Below are positions 57,201 to 63,565 of a DNA stretch of 64,000 nt, in pieces (positions within the stretch are counted from its first letter, which is position 1; every line of letters starts with the position of its first letter). Source of the stretch: Saprospiraceae bacterium (GTDB taxonomy: Bacteria; Bacteroidota; Bacteroidia; Chitinophagales; Saprospiraceae); NCBI GenBank assembly GCA_028280415.1, contig JANQLV010000008.1:1-64000 (forward strand), read 5' to 3'. The notes below the pieces were generated by a model that saw only the letters and a list, made by a program, of their open reading frames with translations, did not search any database and was not told the DNA's origin. A program made the translations under genes and the position numbers.

Positions 57201-58995
57201 TAGTGGAATAGGAAATTCAAATGATTGTTCTGAAATCATTCCTACTCTTGAAGATCAACCTTCGATAAGAAACTGTTGGTTCGGCACAGTAACGATTGAT
57301 TATCCAACTGGAGAAGATGCTGTTTTCGAAGTATTGCCAGATGTGGAGACTGATGGCTCTAATGTTTATGATGAAGTAAACTGGATAAATGAAGAAAGCT
57401 GGCGTCCGGATATGCCGGGTACTTATAGCATTCGGGTTATTTATGATGGAGATGAGAATCTAGGCTCTGGAGCTGATTGTGAAGTTGAAATTGAAGTAGA
57501 TTTTTATGGAACTACAAACTATAAAAATGAAATCGTATTCAGAAATTGGTCAGAAGATTTTCCTTGGACAGATAATCTTTATAATGACGTAGCAGAAAAT
57601 GCTTATTATGGGGCAGCGAAGTGCGAATCGTGTGGAGGATTTGAAGCATATCAATTTGGATGGGAAAACTGTGCGTATAATCATGATTATGAAATTGTTT
57701 ATTTTAATTTTCAACCTATAGATTATAATAATGCCTGCAATAGTGGAGGCGTTCTTACAATCATGGATTTTAATGAAAATAATATTCCGGAATTCAAGAC
57801 TGTATTTATTCCTCCTAATAGTTCTTTAGGAGAATGGGGTTATCAGGCTTTTAATCGACCTGTAAACCATCATTGCTCAATTTCGGGCTGGTGTCATTTT
57901 GATGGAAATGTCATATATGGAATAACGGGTTTCGATAAACCAATTCTGGCTACGTGGTTTGATGAAGAGAGTTGTATAGACAATAGTGATCCAGATAATT
58001 CTGCACCTCCGTGTACAGAAGAAAATTGTCCTTTTGGCGAATGTGTTGCAGGTGTTTGTGTAGAAGAATGTTATCCACCTTGTCCTGAAGGTTTTTATTG
58101 TTTGGGAGGAGAGTGCATCAATGAAGATGATGGTACTCCGTGTATTTTCCCCTGTGATTGTCCTCCGTGGCAAACTTGTTTTCAGAACAATTGTGTTGAT
58201 GCTACTCAAGAGTGTACAGTCGTAGACGGTGGTGGTGGATGTCAATGCCCGGATGGTTATATATGTAATGGTGGTACCTGTGTACCTGTGCCATCGTGTC
58301 AAAATTGTATTCCCGGACAGGAATATTGTAAAAATAATGAATGTGAAGATTGCCCGACCCTAGGAGCAACTTTTTGTTACTACGATTGTGGTGTTAGTAC
58401 CGACTGTATACTGGAGATAGAGTTGATAAGTTCGGTATACCTTCCGGCAGCAGCGACTGAAATAATAGTAAAAAGGAATAACATAATAATTCAGGAGTAT
58501 AGTTTGTCTATCGGAACGATTAGTCCGAGAAGAATTATTGAAGTGATCCCTTGTGATGGTAATGATTATCATTACATTATAGAGGTAGAATTTGAGGATT
58601 GTTCTATTCCACCATTCTCAGCACCGTTTCAAGTCGATTGTACTTGTTTTACTGGAGGAGAAGTGGAGAGCGAAAACTTCCTTGATGGCCCAGGCGGCTT
58701 AATTCAGGCGAATAAGTTAAAAATTGAAGAAACGAAACAATGTGTCTTATACCCAAATCCTTTTCAAAATATCATTAATGTAGAATATATTGCTGAATCA
58801 TCAGGGACACTGGATATTACTATTTCCGATATTTATGGAAAGCAAATTCAATCGGAATTTTATGAGATGGTATCTGGTAAAAATGAAATGGAAATTCAGT
58901 TGCAGTCAAAATTATCGACAGGCGTTTATTTTGTCCTGATAACGAATGAAGAAGGAGAACGGGAAGTCTTTAAAATGTTACACAGTAAGTTCTGA
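51229..58995 (+). CDS. Giant T9SS-secreted protein: M23-like domain, SprB repeats, Cys-rich module, type A sorting tail
   Basis: A 2588-residue protein with a signal peptide (1-19). Residues about 45-250 are M23-like: HYDWHGGVDY gives HxxxD and VSAHLHLYLF gives HxH. A beta-rich domain shared with the 48230 protein follows (to about 480). About 14 SprB-like repeats span roughly 650-1745, each ending in a pattern like AGTYCVTVTDAGGC. An unrecognised region to about 2260 is followed by a Cys-rich, EGF-like stretch (about 2261-2373). The last 85 residues (CVLYPNPFQNIINVEY to VFKMLHS) are a T9SS type A sorting domain. It is probably a cell-surface adhesin or wall-lytic effector. Confidence 0.9.
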   Translation: MKLLFSSLLLFFVIFSFSQPYQVQYLNCPDCNDTNHSSNMVFTYDENPTNYQTSHVASDYGVRDHGTDHYDWHGGVDYSSEAGNADFGDGIIAIRGGTITTIARNRYKYIFIDGIDSIDINGTMTAYDFGYGHLFRSAQSNQKSGNFYWQRILGNVNPVRYAIIIDDSTALYEDANSFVVHPSTGDTIQTTNQVTAGQVIGPIGNSITRGSVSAHLHLYLFENDQFGTQDNITKNPLQFVVHDEPTFDVGLFRPVTESDPNHSHQVNGQPVPHPNWPRFNTNAANSGIQLTYPGDQVSQIVIRAKMDSVSDGNSYANAVMNTEKVELMIHKDSSDVIKGPFFRAEFNIDGTLNNEDRYPEDLISRGQGRNNTTGIQPWAYSDRRQRPWDIFHFADFATRVHKDDLQGSGNGAHLFADLPDDARYRDGRYGVFAKVTSVVDSLFYSDTTSIIIDNFMPYIDKVTLTLSGGLPIYQREWYSFDPNATDIGNGYISTPIKLEVPSNETTGLIVRAIASEPLTNLSAFIPGLSTDTIIGDTIGLDSMTWQFLFISDTLDVDSCYTIEFYGEDLSGNELLNLTEMAGDETIDEAQIRIPMRQNTNMDATTWAPIGGYSNGVDDVHEFCLEGCINPDSLSINNSRLLTNCMTLVESEFAIINSTSGLSDGAIHVGLAGGTPPFSFQWKDENENIISNEQNLENIPAGTYCFEIQDATCCKISGCQTVKNCSEFISHFIDELACNGVNGSITVMPNGDLSSLPYTYEWDNGMNSQTIIGVPAGTYCVTVTDAGGCTATACHNLIGSFTLDAAITNSCAGEYTGSIELSVEGGTSTEYYYSWEIETEGEYEYEEVADSLNPGIYCVTVTDETECSIEACYEVLGGIDPDFAIQIDDITCVCPGGYGVIDISVNGDAGSYTFAWPGDNVVDPEVEDAEVTQPGIYQVIVTNSYGCTVQQDFTVPLCNFNFDNFHVDLTSSCYGPNTGSIQVSVNDAMGPYLFVLETIGGSPVEEIASTLGTILIEGLAPENYCLRVISGNGCEASACDLIIEEFPALDITYTVTPASSSSANDGAINLEVSGAIDPNDIYYLWTGGYTTQDISGLSPGQYSVGIYYDNLPPNENCTYTVHIEVGTCNSLNNVFVQGEVTPLSFSGNDGAIDLSILGAEGYEFDFQWTANNDPMFSANTEDINGLAPGRYYVEIRHPDCPGFVINEYFDICQFSFELRVFGAYSCDGFTLMALHDGVNSPFTYQWSNGTANQTVDADYDQEYCVTITDDTGCSAVRCTTIILPEMELSFDVTNTTMGASQGSVTANVAGNLFPPLSYAWDNGMTGQTISNLPAGDYHVTVTDDCGRTITDYARVECEITSDDVLAIRTNATCGMSSTGGAIDLKVLISDLGYNTFEWSNGATTEDITGLAAGEYCVTITNHPSNCIYKDCYTIETDGNGDFAISFDKEPACNGSATGTITANVTGGVEDYSYVWTRWNFPGGLEEVGIGQILENVASGFYAVRVTDALGCTDANYVYFWPSAPVFDFEISLTEDVVCEGETVDASIINITGGEDPYAYEWRRLYEVIGNDETKTGLEPDWYFVEVNDANGCKREKAFQVAQHPDIVYKAEVKDACLGLSSGGIDIIHSGNYTFQWSNGQTGASIGFLSSGNYSLTITDEHGCTREDAFTVGTATLDIIQELVTDNPCGECTGSIDIEVEASNDINYKWSNGATTQDLTELCTGDYLVTITSEGCVYTNTYTVEGLEAFEYEVEILEYFDNDLSAYPGSAKVRIISNNFTGGNLILSTNANMNPEIATSFNSGSTNYVDVNIPLENSEAGTFYFSYTSYNTECTYTGSFENIPTCQDEIENFSFTVEHLSEGEGFCEAPATHSYEIHRSPLLTQNPPYYLRITMLEANDPAQSGFTLTVEEIAIFPFTVDGIPSGSVKFEFFSLCDDPILSREHTNCCQDISCEVLSEGYDDDPWGEPYDNYVYDLDFVELYIRDLCYDGNCSGIGNSNDCSEIIPTLEDQPSIRNCWFGTVTIDYPTGEDAVFEVLPDVETDGSNVYDEVNWINEESWRPDMPGTYSIRVIYDGDENLGSGADCEVEIEVDFYGTTNYKNEIVFRNWSEDFPWTDNLYNDVAENAYYGAAKCESCGGFEAYQFGWENCAYNHDYEIVYFNFQPIDYNNACNSGGVLTIMDFNENNIPEFKTVFIPPNSSLGEWGYQAFNRPVNHHCSISGWCHFDGNVIYGITGFDKPILATWFDEESCIDNSDPDNSAPPCTEENCPFGECVAGVCVEECYPPCPEGFYCLGGECINEDDGTPCIFPCDCPPWQTCFQNNCVDATQECTVVDGGGGCQCPDGYICNGGTCVPVPSCQNCIPGQEYCKNNECEDCPTLGATFCYYDCGVSTDCILEIELISSVYLPAAATEIIVKRNNIIIQEYSLSIGTISPRRIIEVIPCDGNDYHYIIEVEFEDCSIPPFSAPFQVDCTCFTGGEVESENFLDGPGGLIQANKLKIEETKQCVLYPNPFQNIINVEYIAESSGTLDITISDIYGKQIQSEFYEMVSGKNEMEIQLQSKLSTGVYFVLITNEEGEREVFKMLHSKF

Positions 58996-59000
58996 TAAAG

Positions 59001-59037
59001 AAAAGAGCTAAGTAAATAAAATTTGCTTAGCTCTTTT
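59001..59037 (+). terminator. Intrinsic terminator after the giant gene
   Basis: AAAAGAGCTAAG (59001-59012) pairs perfectly with CTTAGCTCTTTT (59026-59037) around a 13-base loop. It is also evidence that the next gene cannot start at the TTG at 59023, which lies inside the hairpin. Confidence 0.75.
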
Positions 59038-59073
59038 CCAATTCATAAAATGAGTTATTCCGTATATTTAGGA

Positions 59074-62007
59074 ATGGATAGGTTTAAACAAATAATATTA
59101 CTTTGTTTTATAAACATATTGTACTTCAACAGCGTAAATGCACAGGAACTTACATTTATTGGACTTAATATAGTTCCGAATGAGGAAGATACAATTAGAA
59201 TTGGCAATATTAGTTTAGAAAGCTGTACCTACTCAACAGAGTTATTCTTTTTTGCTAATAGTATTCTATTTTATACTGACATTACATTTGATACAAATAA
59301 TACTTATTACGGATTTGTGCCGGTTAGTCCCCCTCCAGTAAGTCTAAACAGATTAACCAGTATGGTCTTCGATCCTTTTTTTGTAGGAACTACGGTCGAG
59401 GATTTCAACGAAACTAAAGAAGGTATGACTTGCGATAAACAAGGGAACCTTTACCTGGCTGGCGAAAAACTAAGTCGATGGAATAGTACGAATGGTCAGG
59501 TTACAGAATTAGGCGATCTCCCTGCTTCAATGTATTGTCAGGGCGATCTGACCTTTAGGCAGGGAAAATTATATATGTCTACCATTGAAAATACACTTGT
59601 TGAAGTTGACTTAAATAATCCGATGAATAGTTCTGTTGTGATGACTTTCCCACCGGGTACGCCAGAGATTCACGGTCTGGCCACAGTCAATCTGGAGTGT
59701 GATAGTGTAGAAACTTATGCGGTAGCTTCAACTTTATTCGATGGCTCTACGATCTATCGGATCGATTTTGATACCTGGACGCTGGAGGAAATCTGTCATT
59801 TTAATTTTTTTATCTCGGGACTGGCTTCTTATGATGAGTGTATATTCCCGGACTGTTTAATTAATGTAGACCTGGATGCTGATAATAGTGCCCAGGCAGT
59901 AGGGGAGAATGATTTTCGTTACGAGCAAGCCTGTAATTTTCCTGTTGCCATAAGTGATACAGATATTAACATTCACTCGGATTTAGAGATGCTGGATTCG
60001 ATCGTCATTACTTTGACAAATTCAGTTAATGCGGAGGAATGGCTAAGTTTGGCTTCGGGTTATAATGTTGACGTATTGGGAAATCAAACAGATCATTTGA
60101 CTATTATAAATAATGGAATGAGTGAAGTGGCTGATTTTACAAATGCACTTCGGAATATTTTGTATAATAATGTACAATCCCCTTTGCAATACGGGGAACG
60201 GATAATTGAAGTCAAAGCCTGGTTTGGACTTTTTGAAAGCGGGATAGCCAAGACGAATGTCCCCATTGATGAAACGATCATTGATCCTTTTTTTACGATT
60301 GATTCAGTAAGCTGCTTTGGTTTTGTGGATGCGTCGATTAGCGCCAATCCTTCCGGTAGTGTCGGGCCGTATAGTTTTTTATGGAATGATGGGAGTGCCG
60401 CTCCACAAATAGATCAACTTTCATCCGGGCAATATCATTTAACGATTTTTGATGCTTTTGGTTGTACAAATAGTTTCGAGATAGAGCTATCTGATCCAGA
60501 TAGCTTGACTGCTTTCATTATTAATTCAACTTTTGATACGATTTGTGATTTTACCGGAATACTGCAAGTCGAAGCGGATGGGGGAACGGGGACTTATTCT
60601 TATTTATGGGACGATGGATTTACAGGCTTTGAAAATGAAAATCTTGAAGCAGGTTCTTACACTGTGACGGTTGAAGATACTAATGGCTGCACCGCAACAG
60701 CAGATTATACTTTGTTTGAAGGAGGCGATATTATTAATAATAATACTCAAACTTCCTGTTTTGGAACGGAAGTCATTATTGATGGGCAAATTTATGCTTC
60801 TGATACTTCGTTCTGTTTAATCTATACTTTAGGAAATGGTTGTGATTCTTTGGAATGTTATGACCTTGATTTTTATGAAGAAAATAATAATGTACTTTCA
60901 GAAAGCATTTGTAAAGGAGATTCAATATTGATTCAAGGAGCATATTACTCAAGGGATACTACAGTCAACTTTATGTACATAGATATGAATGGATGTGATA
61001 GTCTAATAAGTTATGAATTAAATATTTTTGAAGAACCAGTAATTGATTTTGAGACCTCTGGAAGTCTATGTGTTGAAGAAGAAGTTTTGGTTCAGGTAGA
61101 AGGTTTTGAAAATTACGAATGGTCAACGGGAGAAAATGAATCGTTTATCATTATAAATGAAGCAGGAACATATCAAGTTACCGCTACAGATAATAATAAC
61201 TGTATCGCAAGTAGCGAAATATTTATTGATGATCCTCAAATAGAAATTGAATTAACAACATTTGATCTTACCTGTTTTGAAAGTGCAGACGGAATTATTC
61301 GTATTGATTCAGTCACGGGAGGAACTGCACCATACTTATTTAAGCTCAATGATAGTCCATTCATATTAGATTCTACCTTTGATAATTTATCAGCAGGTAC
61401 TTATCTCTTGGAAGTTCAAGATGCCCAGGGATGTATAGAGTTCGTTAATATTGAATTAATACAGCCAGGTCCTATTAGTATTGTCGGTGAAGATAATTAT
61501 TCAGTTACTCTTGGAACATCAATAGATATAATGATAGGAACGAATGCAGTATCTCCACAAATTTCCTGGTCCCCCTCTAACTTCTTAGATTGTACTGATT
61601 GTTTTGAAAACTCGATCACTCCTGCAAACTCAATCAGTTATGAAGTAGTCGTTACAGATGGAACTGGTTGTACAGCCATTAAGATCATAAGTATTGATGT
61701 ATCTGAAGATATTAATATTTTTGTTCCTAATATTTTTACTCCAAATGGAGATAGCAAAAATGATGTTCTGACCGTCTATGCCAATCCCGATGCTGTTCCC
61801 CAAATAATCGATCTTACTATCATGAGCCGTAATGGCCATGTTGTTCACCAAAGTCAAAATTTTTCGCCTAATGATTTTAATGCTGGTTGGGATGGGACAT
61901 TTCGTGGAAAAAGAGCACAATCCGGAGTTTATATTCTATACGTTACATTTGAAAAAATCAATGGACAAATAGAACAAGAGATTTATACGATTACCTTATT
62001 AAGATAG
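59074..62007 (+). CDS. SprB-repeat surface protein with gliding-motility (type B) C-terminal domain
   Basis: A 977-residue exported protein. The signal peptide begins at ATG 59074 (hydrophobic core, ending NAQ); the ATG at 59050 adds eight residues. Residues about 90-270 look like a beta-propeller (NTLVEVDLNNP, STIYRIDF-like TIYRIDFDTW). SprB-like modules follow (YSFLWNDGSAAPQIDQLSSGQYHLTIFDAFGC; YLWDDGFTGFENENLEAGSYTVTVEDTNGC), then two NGCDSL modules. The C-terminus (FVPNIFTPNGDSKND to the end) is the type B gliding-motility sorting domain, recognised by T9SS. Confidence 0.9.
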   Translation: MDRFKQIILLCFINILYFNSVNAQELTFIGLNIVPNEEDTIRIGNISLESCTYSTELFFFANSILFYTDITFDTNNTYYGFVPVSPPPVSLNRLTSMVFDPFFVGTTVEDFNETKEGMTCDKQGNLYLAGEKLSRWNSTNGQVTELGDLPASMYCQGDLTFRQGKLYMSTIENTLVEVDLNNPMNSSVVMTFPPGTPEIHGLATVNLECDSVETYAVASTLFDGSTIYRIDFDTWTLEEICHFNFFISGLASYDECIFPDCLINVDLDADNSAQAVGENDFRYEQACNFPVAISDTDINIHSDLEMLDSIVITLTNSVNAEEWLSLASGYNVDVLGNQTDHLTIINNGMSEVADFTNALRNILYNNVQSPLQYGERIIEVKAWFGLFESGIAKTNVPIDETIIDPFFTIDSVSCFGFVDASISANPSGSVGPYSFLWNDGSAAPQIDQLSSGQYHLTIFDAFGCTNSFEIELSDPDSLTAFIINSTFDTICDFTGILQVEADGGTGTYSYLWDDGFTGFENENLEAGSYTVTVEDTNGCTATADYTLFEGGDIINNNTQTSCFGTEVIIDGQIYASDTSFCLIYTLGNGCDSLECYDLDFYEENNNVLSESICKGDSILIQGAYYSRDTTVNFMYIDMNGCDSLISYELNIFEEPVIDFETSGSLCVEEEVLVQVEGFENYEWSTGENESFIIINEAGTYQVTATDNNNCIASSEIFIDDPQIEIELTTFDLTCFESADGIIRIDSVTGGTAPYLFKLNDSPFILDSTFDNLSAGTYLLEVQDAQGCIEFVNIELIQPGPISIVGEDNYSVTLGTSIDIMIGTNAVSPQISWSPSNFLDCTDCFENSITPANSISYEVVVTDGTGCTAIKIISIDVSEDINIFVPNIFTPNGDSKNDVLTVYANPDAVPQIIDLTIMSRNGHVVHQSQNFSPNDFNAGWDGTFRGKRAQSGVYILYVTFEKINGQIEQEIYTITLLR

Positions 62008-62041
62008 CTATGATATTATTTTAAAATGGAATCGATAATAC

Positions 62042-62069
62042 CCGATAAAGCATACAAATACTTTATCGG
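62042..62069. terminator. Bidirectional terminator hairpin between convergent genes
   Basis: CCGATAAAG (62042-62050) pairs with CTTTATCGG (62061-62069) across a 10-base loop. It lies between the type B protein gene (+) and the DoxX gene (-). The motif ATCGGATAC occurs at 62065 and again at 62078. Confidence 0.6.
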
Positions 62070-62100
62070 ATACTACCATCGGATACCACTTCGTTACTAA

Positions 62101-62469
62101 CTAAGCATAAACATTAGATGTTTTTCGATAATAGAAATAGGATAGCCCGGTAATGATAAGCCCAACAAGCGCAGCAATATGTTCTCCATCATTTATATTA
62201 ATATGGGCACTGGCCGCTAACAGTAAATTAAAAACAAATCCAGCATAGGCCCATTCTTTTAACATTTTGGACTTATTTGTCCAAATGGCGATTAATCCTA
62301 AAATCTTGGCGATGGCTAATGGATAGATGATGTAAACAGGAAAACCAAATTTCGTAAATGACTCGCTTGCCATCTCATACTGAGCAAAATACATTACAGC
62401 ACTAAATGTCATTAATAGTGTCAGCAATCCTGTCGTGATTCTGTAAATTAATAAATCTCTTTTTTTCAT
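62101..62469 (-). CDS. DoxX-like membrane protein
   Basis: A 122-residue protein with four membrane helices (about 10-29, 45-62, 70-88 and 97-114), fitting the DoxX/DoxX-like family; the short inter-helix loops and GFPVYIIYPLAIAKILGLIAI are typical. Members are quinone-linked or redox-related membrane proteins, often under repressors that sense electrophiles. The palindrome TATTTACC-CT-GGTAAATA lies 31 bases upstream and matches the operator of the next-door MarR gene. Confidence 0.87.
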   Translation of the reverse strand: MKKRDLLIYRITTGLLTLLMTFSAVMYFAQYEMASESFTKFGFPVYIIYPLAIAKILGLIAIWTNKSKMLKEWAYAGFVFNLLLAASAHININDGEHIAALVGLIITGLSYFYYRKTSNVYA

Positions 62470-62499
62470 AATTTTAATATAATTTACTTACCAGGATGG

Positions 62500-62517
62500 T
62501 ATTTACCCTGGTAAATA
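62500..62517. promoter_or_regulatory. MarR operator upstream of the doxX-like gene
   Basis: TATTTACC-CT-GGTAAATA is an 18-bp palindrome, the reverse complement of the core of the site at 63014-63031. A second half-site TTACC lies just beside it (62489). It sits in the 63-base gap between the MarR and DoxX genes. Confidence 0.75.
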
Positions 62518-62532
62518 TCGGGTTAAAAAAAT

Positions 62533-62982
62533 TTATTCTCTAAGTTTGTCTAGTATACGGCTTACAATTATAGCTTCTTCATTTGTTACATTATCGGCAA
62601 AGCTCTTATGCGAGCCATCATCATGATCATCAATTCTTTTGAGTAAGCTCAAACCTTGTTTAGTGATTCTTAAATAAACTGCTCTTCTATCTTCTTCCCC
62701 TCTAAACCTTTCAAGCAATTTTTTGTCAACCAATTTGTCGCACAGCCTGGTAGCATTAGGTGATTTTTCCACCATTCTGTTTCTGACTTCATTCATATTT
62801 AACCAATCATTTGCCCCTCTTAAAATTCTCAGAATATTAAACTGCTGGGGAGATATCCCAAATGGCTTGATGAATTCACTAAATTGGTTCTTGATCCAAT
62901 TACCCGTAAAGACGATATTCGAAAGCATTCGATGCTTGTCATTTTGGAATCGGGTCTTCATTTCATCGTCTATTCTTGCCAT
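62533..62982 (-). CDS. MarR-family transcriptional regulator
   Basis: A 149-residue winged-helix repressor. The helix-turn-helix is around 52-88 (LNMNEVRNRMVEKSPNATRLCDKLVDKKLL) with the wing FRGEEDRRAVYLRIT; flanking helices form the dimer interface. MarR proteins bind palindromes and release on binding a phenolic, electrophile or oxidant. A 40-bp palindrome overlaps its own promoter, and the same core lies before the doxX-like gene, so it probably represses both. Confidence 0.93.
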   Translation of the reverse strand: MARIDDEMKTRFQNDKHRMLSNIVFTGNWIKNQFSEFIKPFGISPQQFNILRILRGANDWLNMNEVRNRMVEKSPNATRLCDKLVDKKLLERFRGEEDRRAVYLRITKQGLSLLKRIDDHDDGSHKSFADNVTNEEAIIVSRILDKLRE

Positions 62983-62998
62983 TTCACATTTGTTTTCA

Positions 62999-63042
62999 CA
63001 AATATACTAAAAATATTTACCAGGGTAAATATTTTTAGTATA
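62999..63042 (-). promoter_or_regulatory. MarR promoter and 40-bp perfect palindromic operator
   Basis: TATACTAAAAATATTTACC (63003-63021) and its exact reverse complement (63024-63042) flank the two bases AG. The minus-strand -7 box TATATTTG (63006-62999) overlaps its edge, 17 bases before the MarR ATG. Binding would block transcription. Confidence 0.8.
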
Positions 63043-63072
63043 AAATGCACAAATTATTGAATTTAAGATGCT

Positions 63073-63354
63073 TTATGTATAGGATGTGACTACATTCAAC
63101 TTCCTTGTGTATTGGCCTCTTTTCACTTTTCTAAGTGCTATAAAAGCAATTATACCTATGATAAGTTCTCCTATCATTGCGATGAATAAACCTTGAGCAG
63201 GCATACCATCCAGGACGAAACTCAACAGTCGCCCGAATCCATATGAAAGAAAAAACAGCGTAGCGAGTAAAAGTGCTATATATGCCCAATTTGCTCGAAA
63301 AGCTCCTGTGAGTATAATGAGGCTAATAGATCGTATCGCAGCCCCAACAGTATC
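63073..63354 (-). pseudogene. DUF4345-family membrane protein, N-terminally truncated
   Basis: The minus strand holds 93 open codons ending in TAA at 63073. They read ISLIILTGAFRANWAYIALLLA and then YGFGRLLSFVLDGMPAQGLFIAMIGELIIG, the conserved C-terminal part of DUF4345 (about 130 residues when complete). The first third is absent: an in-frame TAG precedes the open stretch at 63355, and no start codon suits the fragment. Confidence 0.65.
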
Positions 63355-63373
63355 CTAAAAAGTAAACCAGCAT

Positions 63374-63475
63374 TTAATCATCATCAAGTTTACATTGAGC
63401 GGCCTCCATTTCTTGAGCATCGCTTGCTTCAATTAAAACAATAAAATCATTGATTTCTATAATATCCGTTGTCAT
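63374..63475 (-). CDS. Possible 33-residue small protein
   Basis: ATG at 63475 to TAA at 63374 encodes 33 residues ending in an acidic LDDD. It is acidic overall with one Cys and no signal peptide. It has no recognised family and no strong ribosome-binding site, so it may be a chance frame or an unannotated small protein. Confidence 0.3.
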   Translation of the reverse strand: MTTDIIEINDFIVLIEASDAQEMEAAQCKLDDD

Positions 63476-63505
63476 TTTTTAATTGTTGCCAACAAAATAA
63501 CAAAA

Positions 63506-63546
63506 GTATCCGATGAAGTATTTCATAATATAACTTCATCGGATAC
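63506..63546 (-). terminator. Terminator hairpin of the sprE/porW-like gene
   Basis: GTATCCGATGAAGT (63506-63519) pairs with ACTTCATCGGATAC (63533-63546) around a 13-base loop. On the minus strand it follows the gene end at 63566 and runs into a T-rich stretch. It shares ATCGGATAC with the hairpin region at 62065-62086. Confidence 0.65.
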
Positions 63547-63565
63547 AGTCACAATAACCTTGGAT

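Noticed and set aside
59023-59073. TTG start for the type B surface protein
   Set aside because: It lies inside a strong terminator hairpin and ahead of the signal peptide; the ATG at 59074 (or 59050) is better.
41342-62000. A transposon or prophage as the cause of the cluster rearrangements
   Set aside because: No transposase, integrase, terminal inverted repeats or target duplication was seen; homologous recombination between repeats explains the data.
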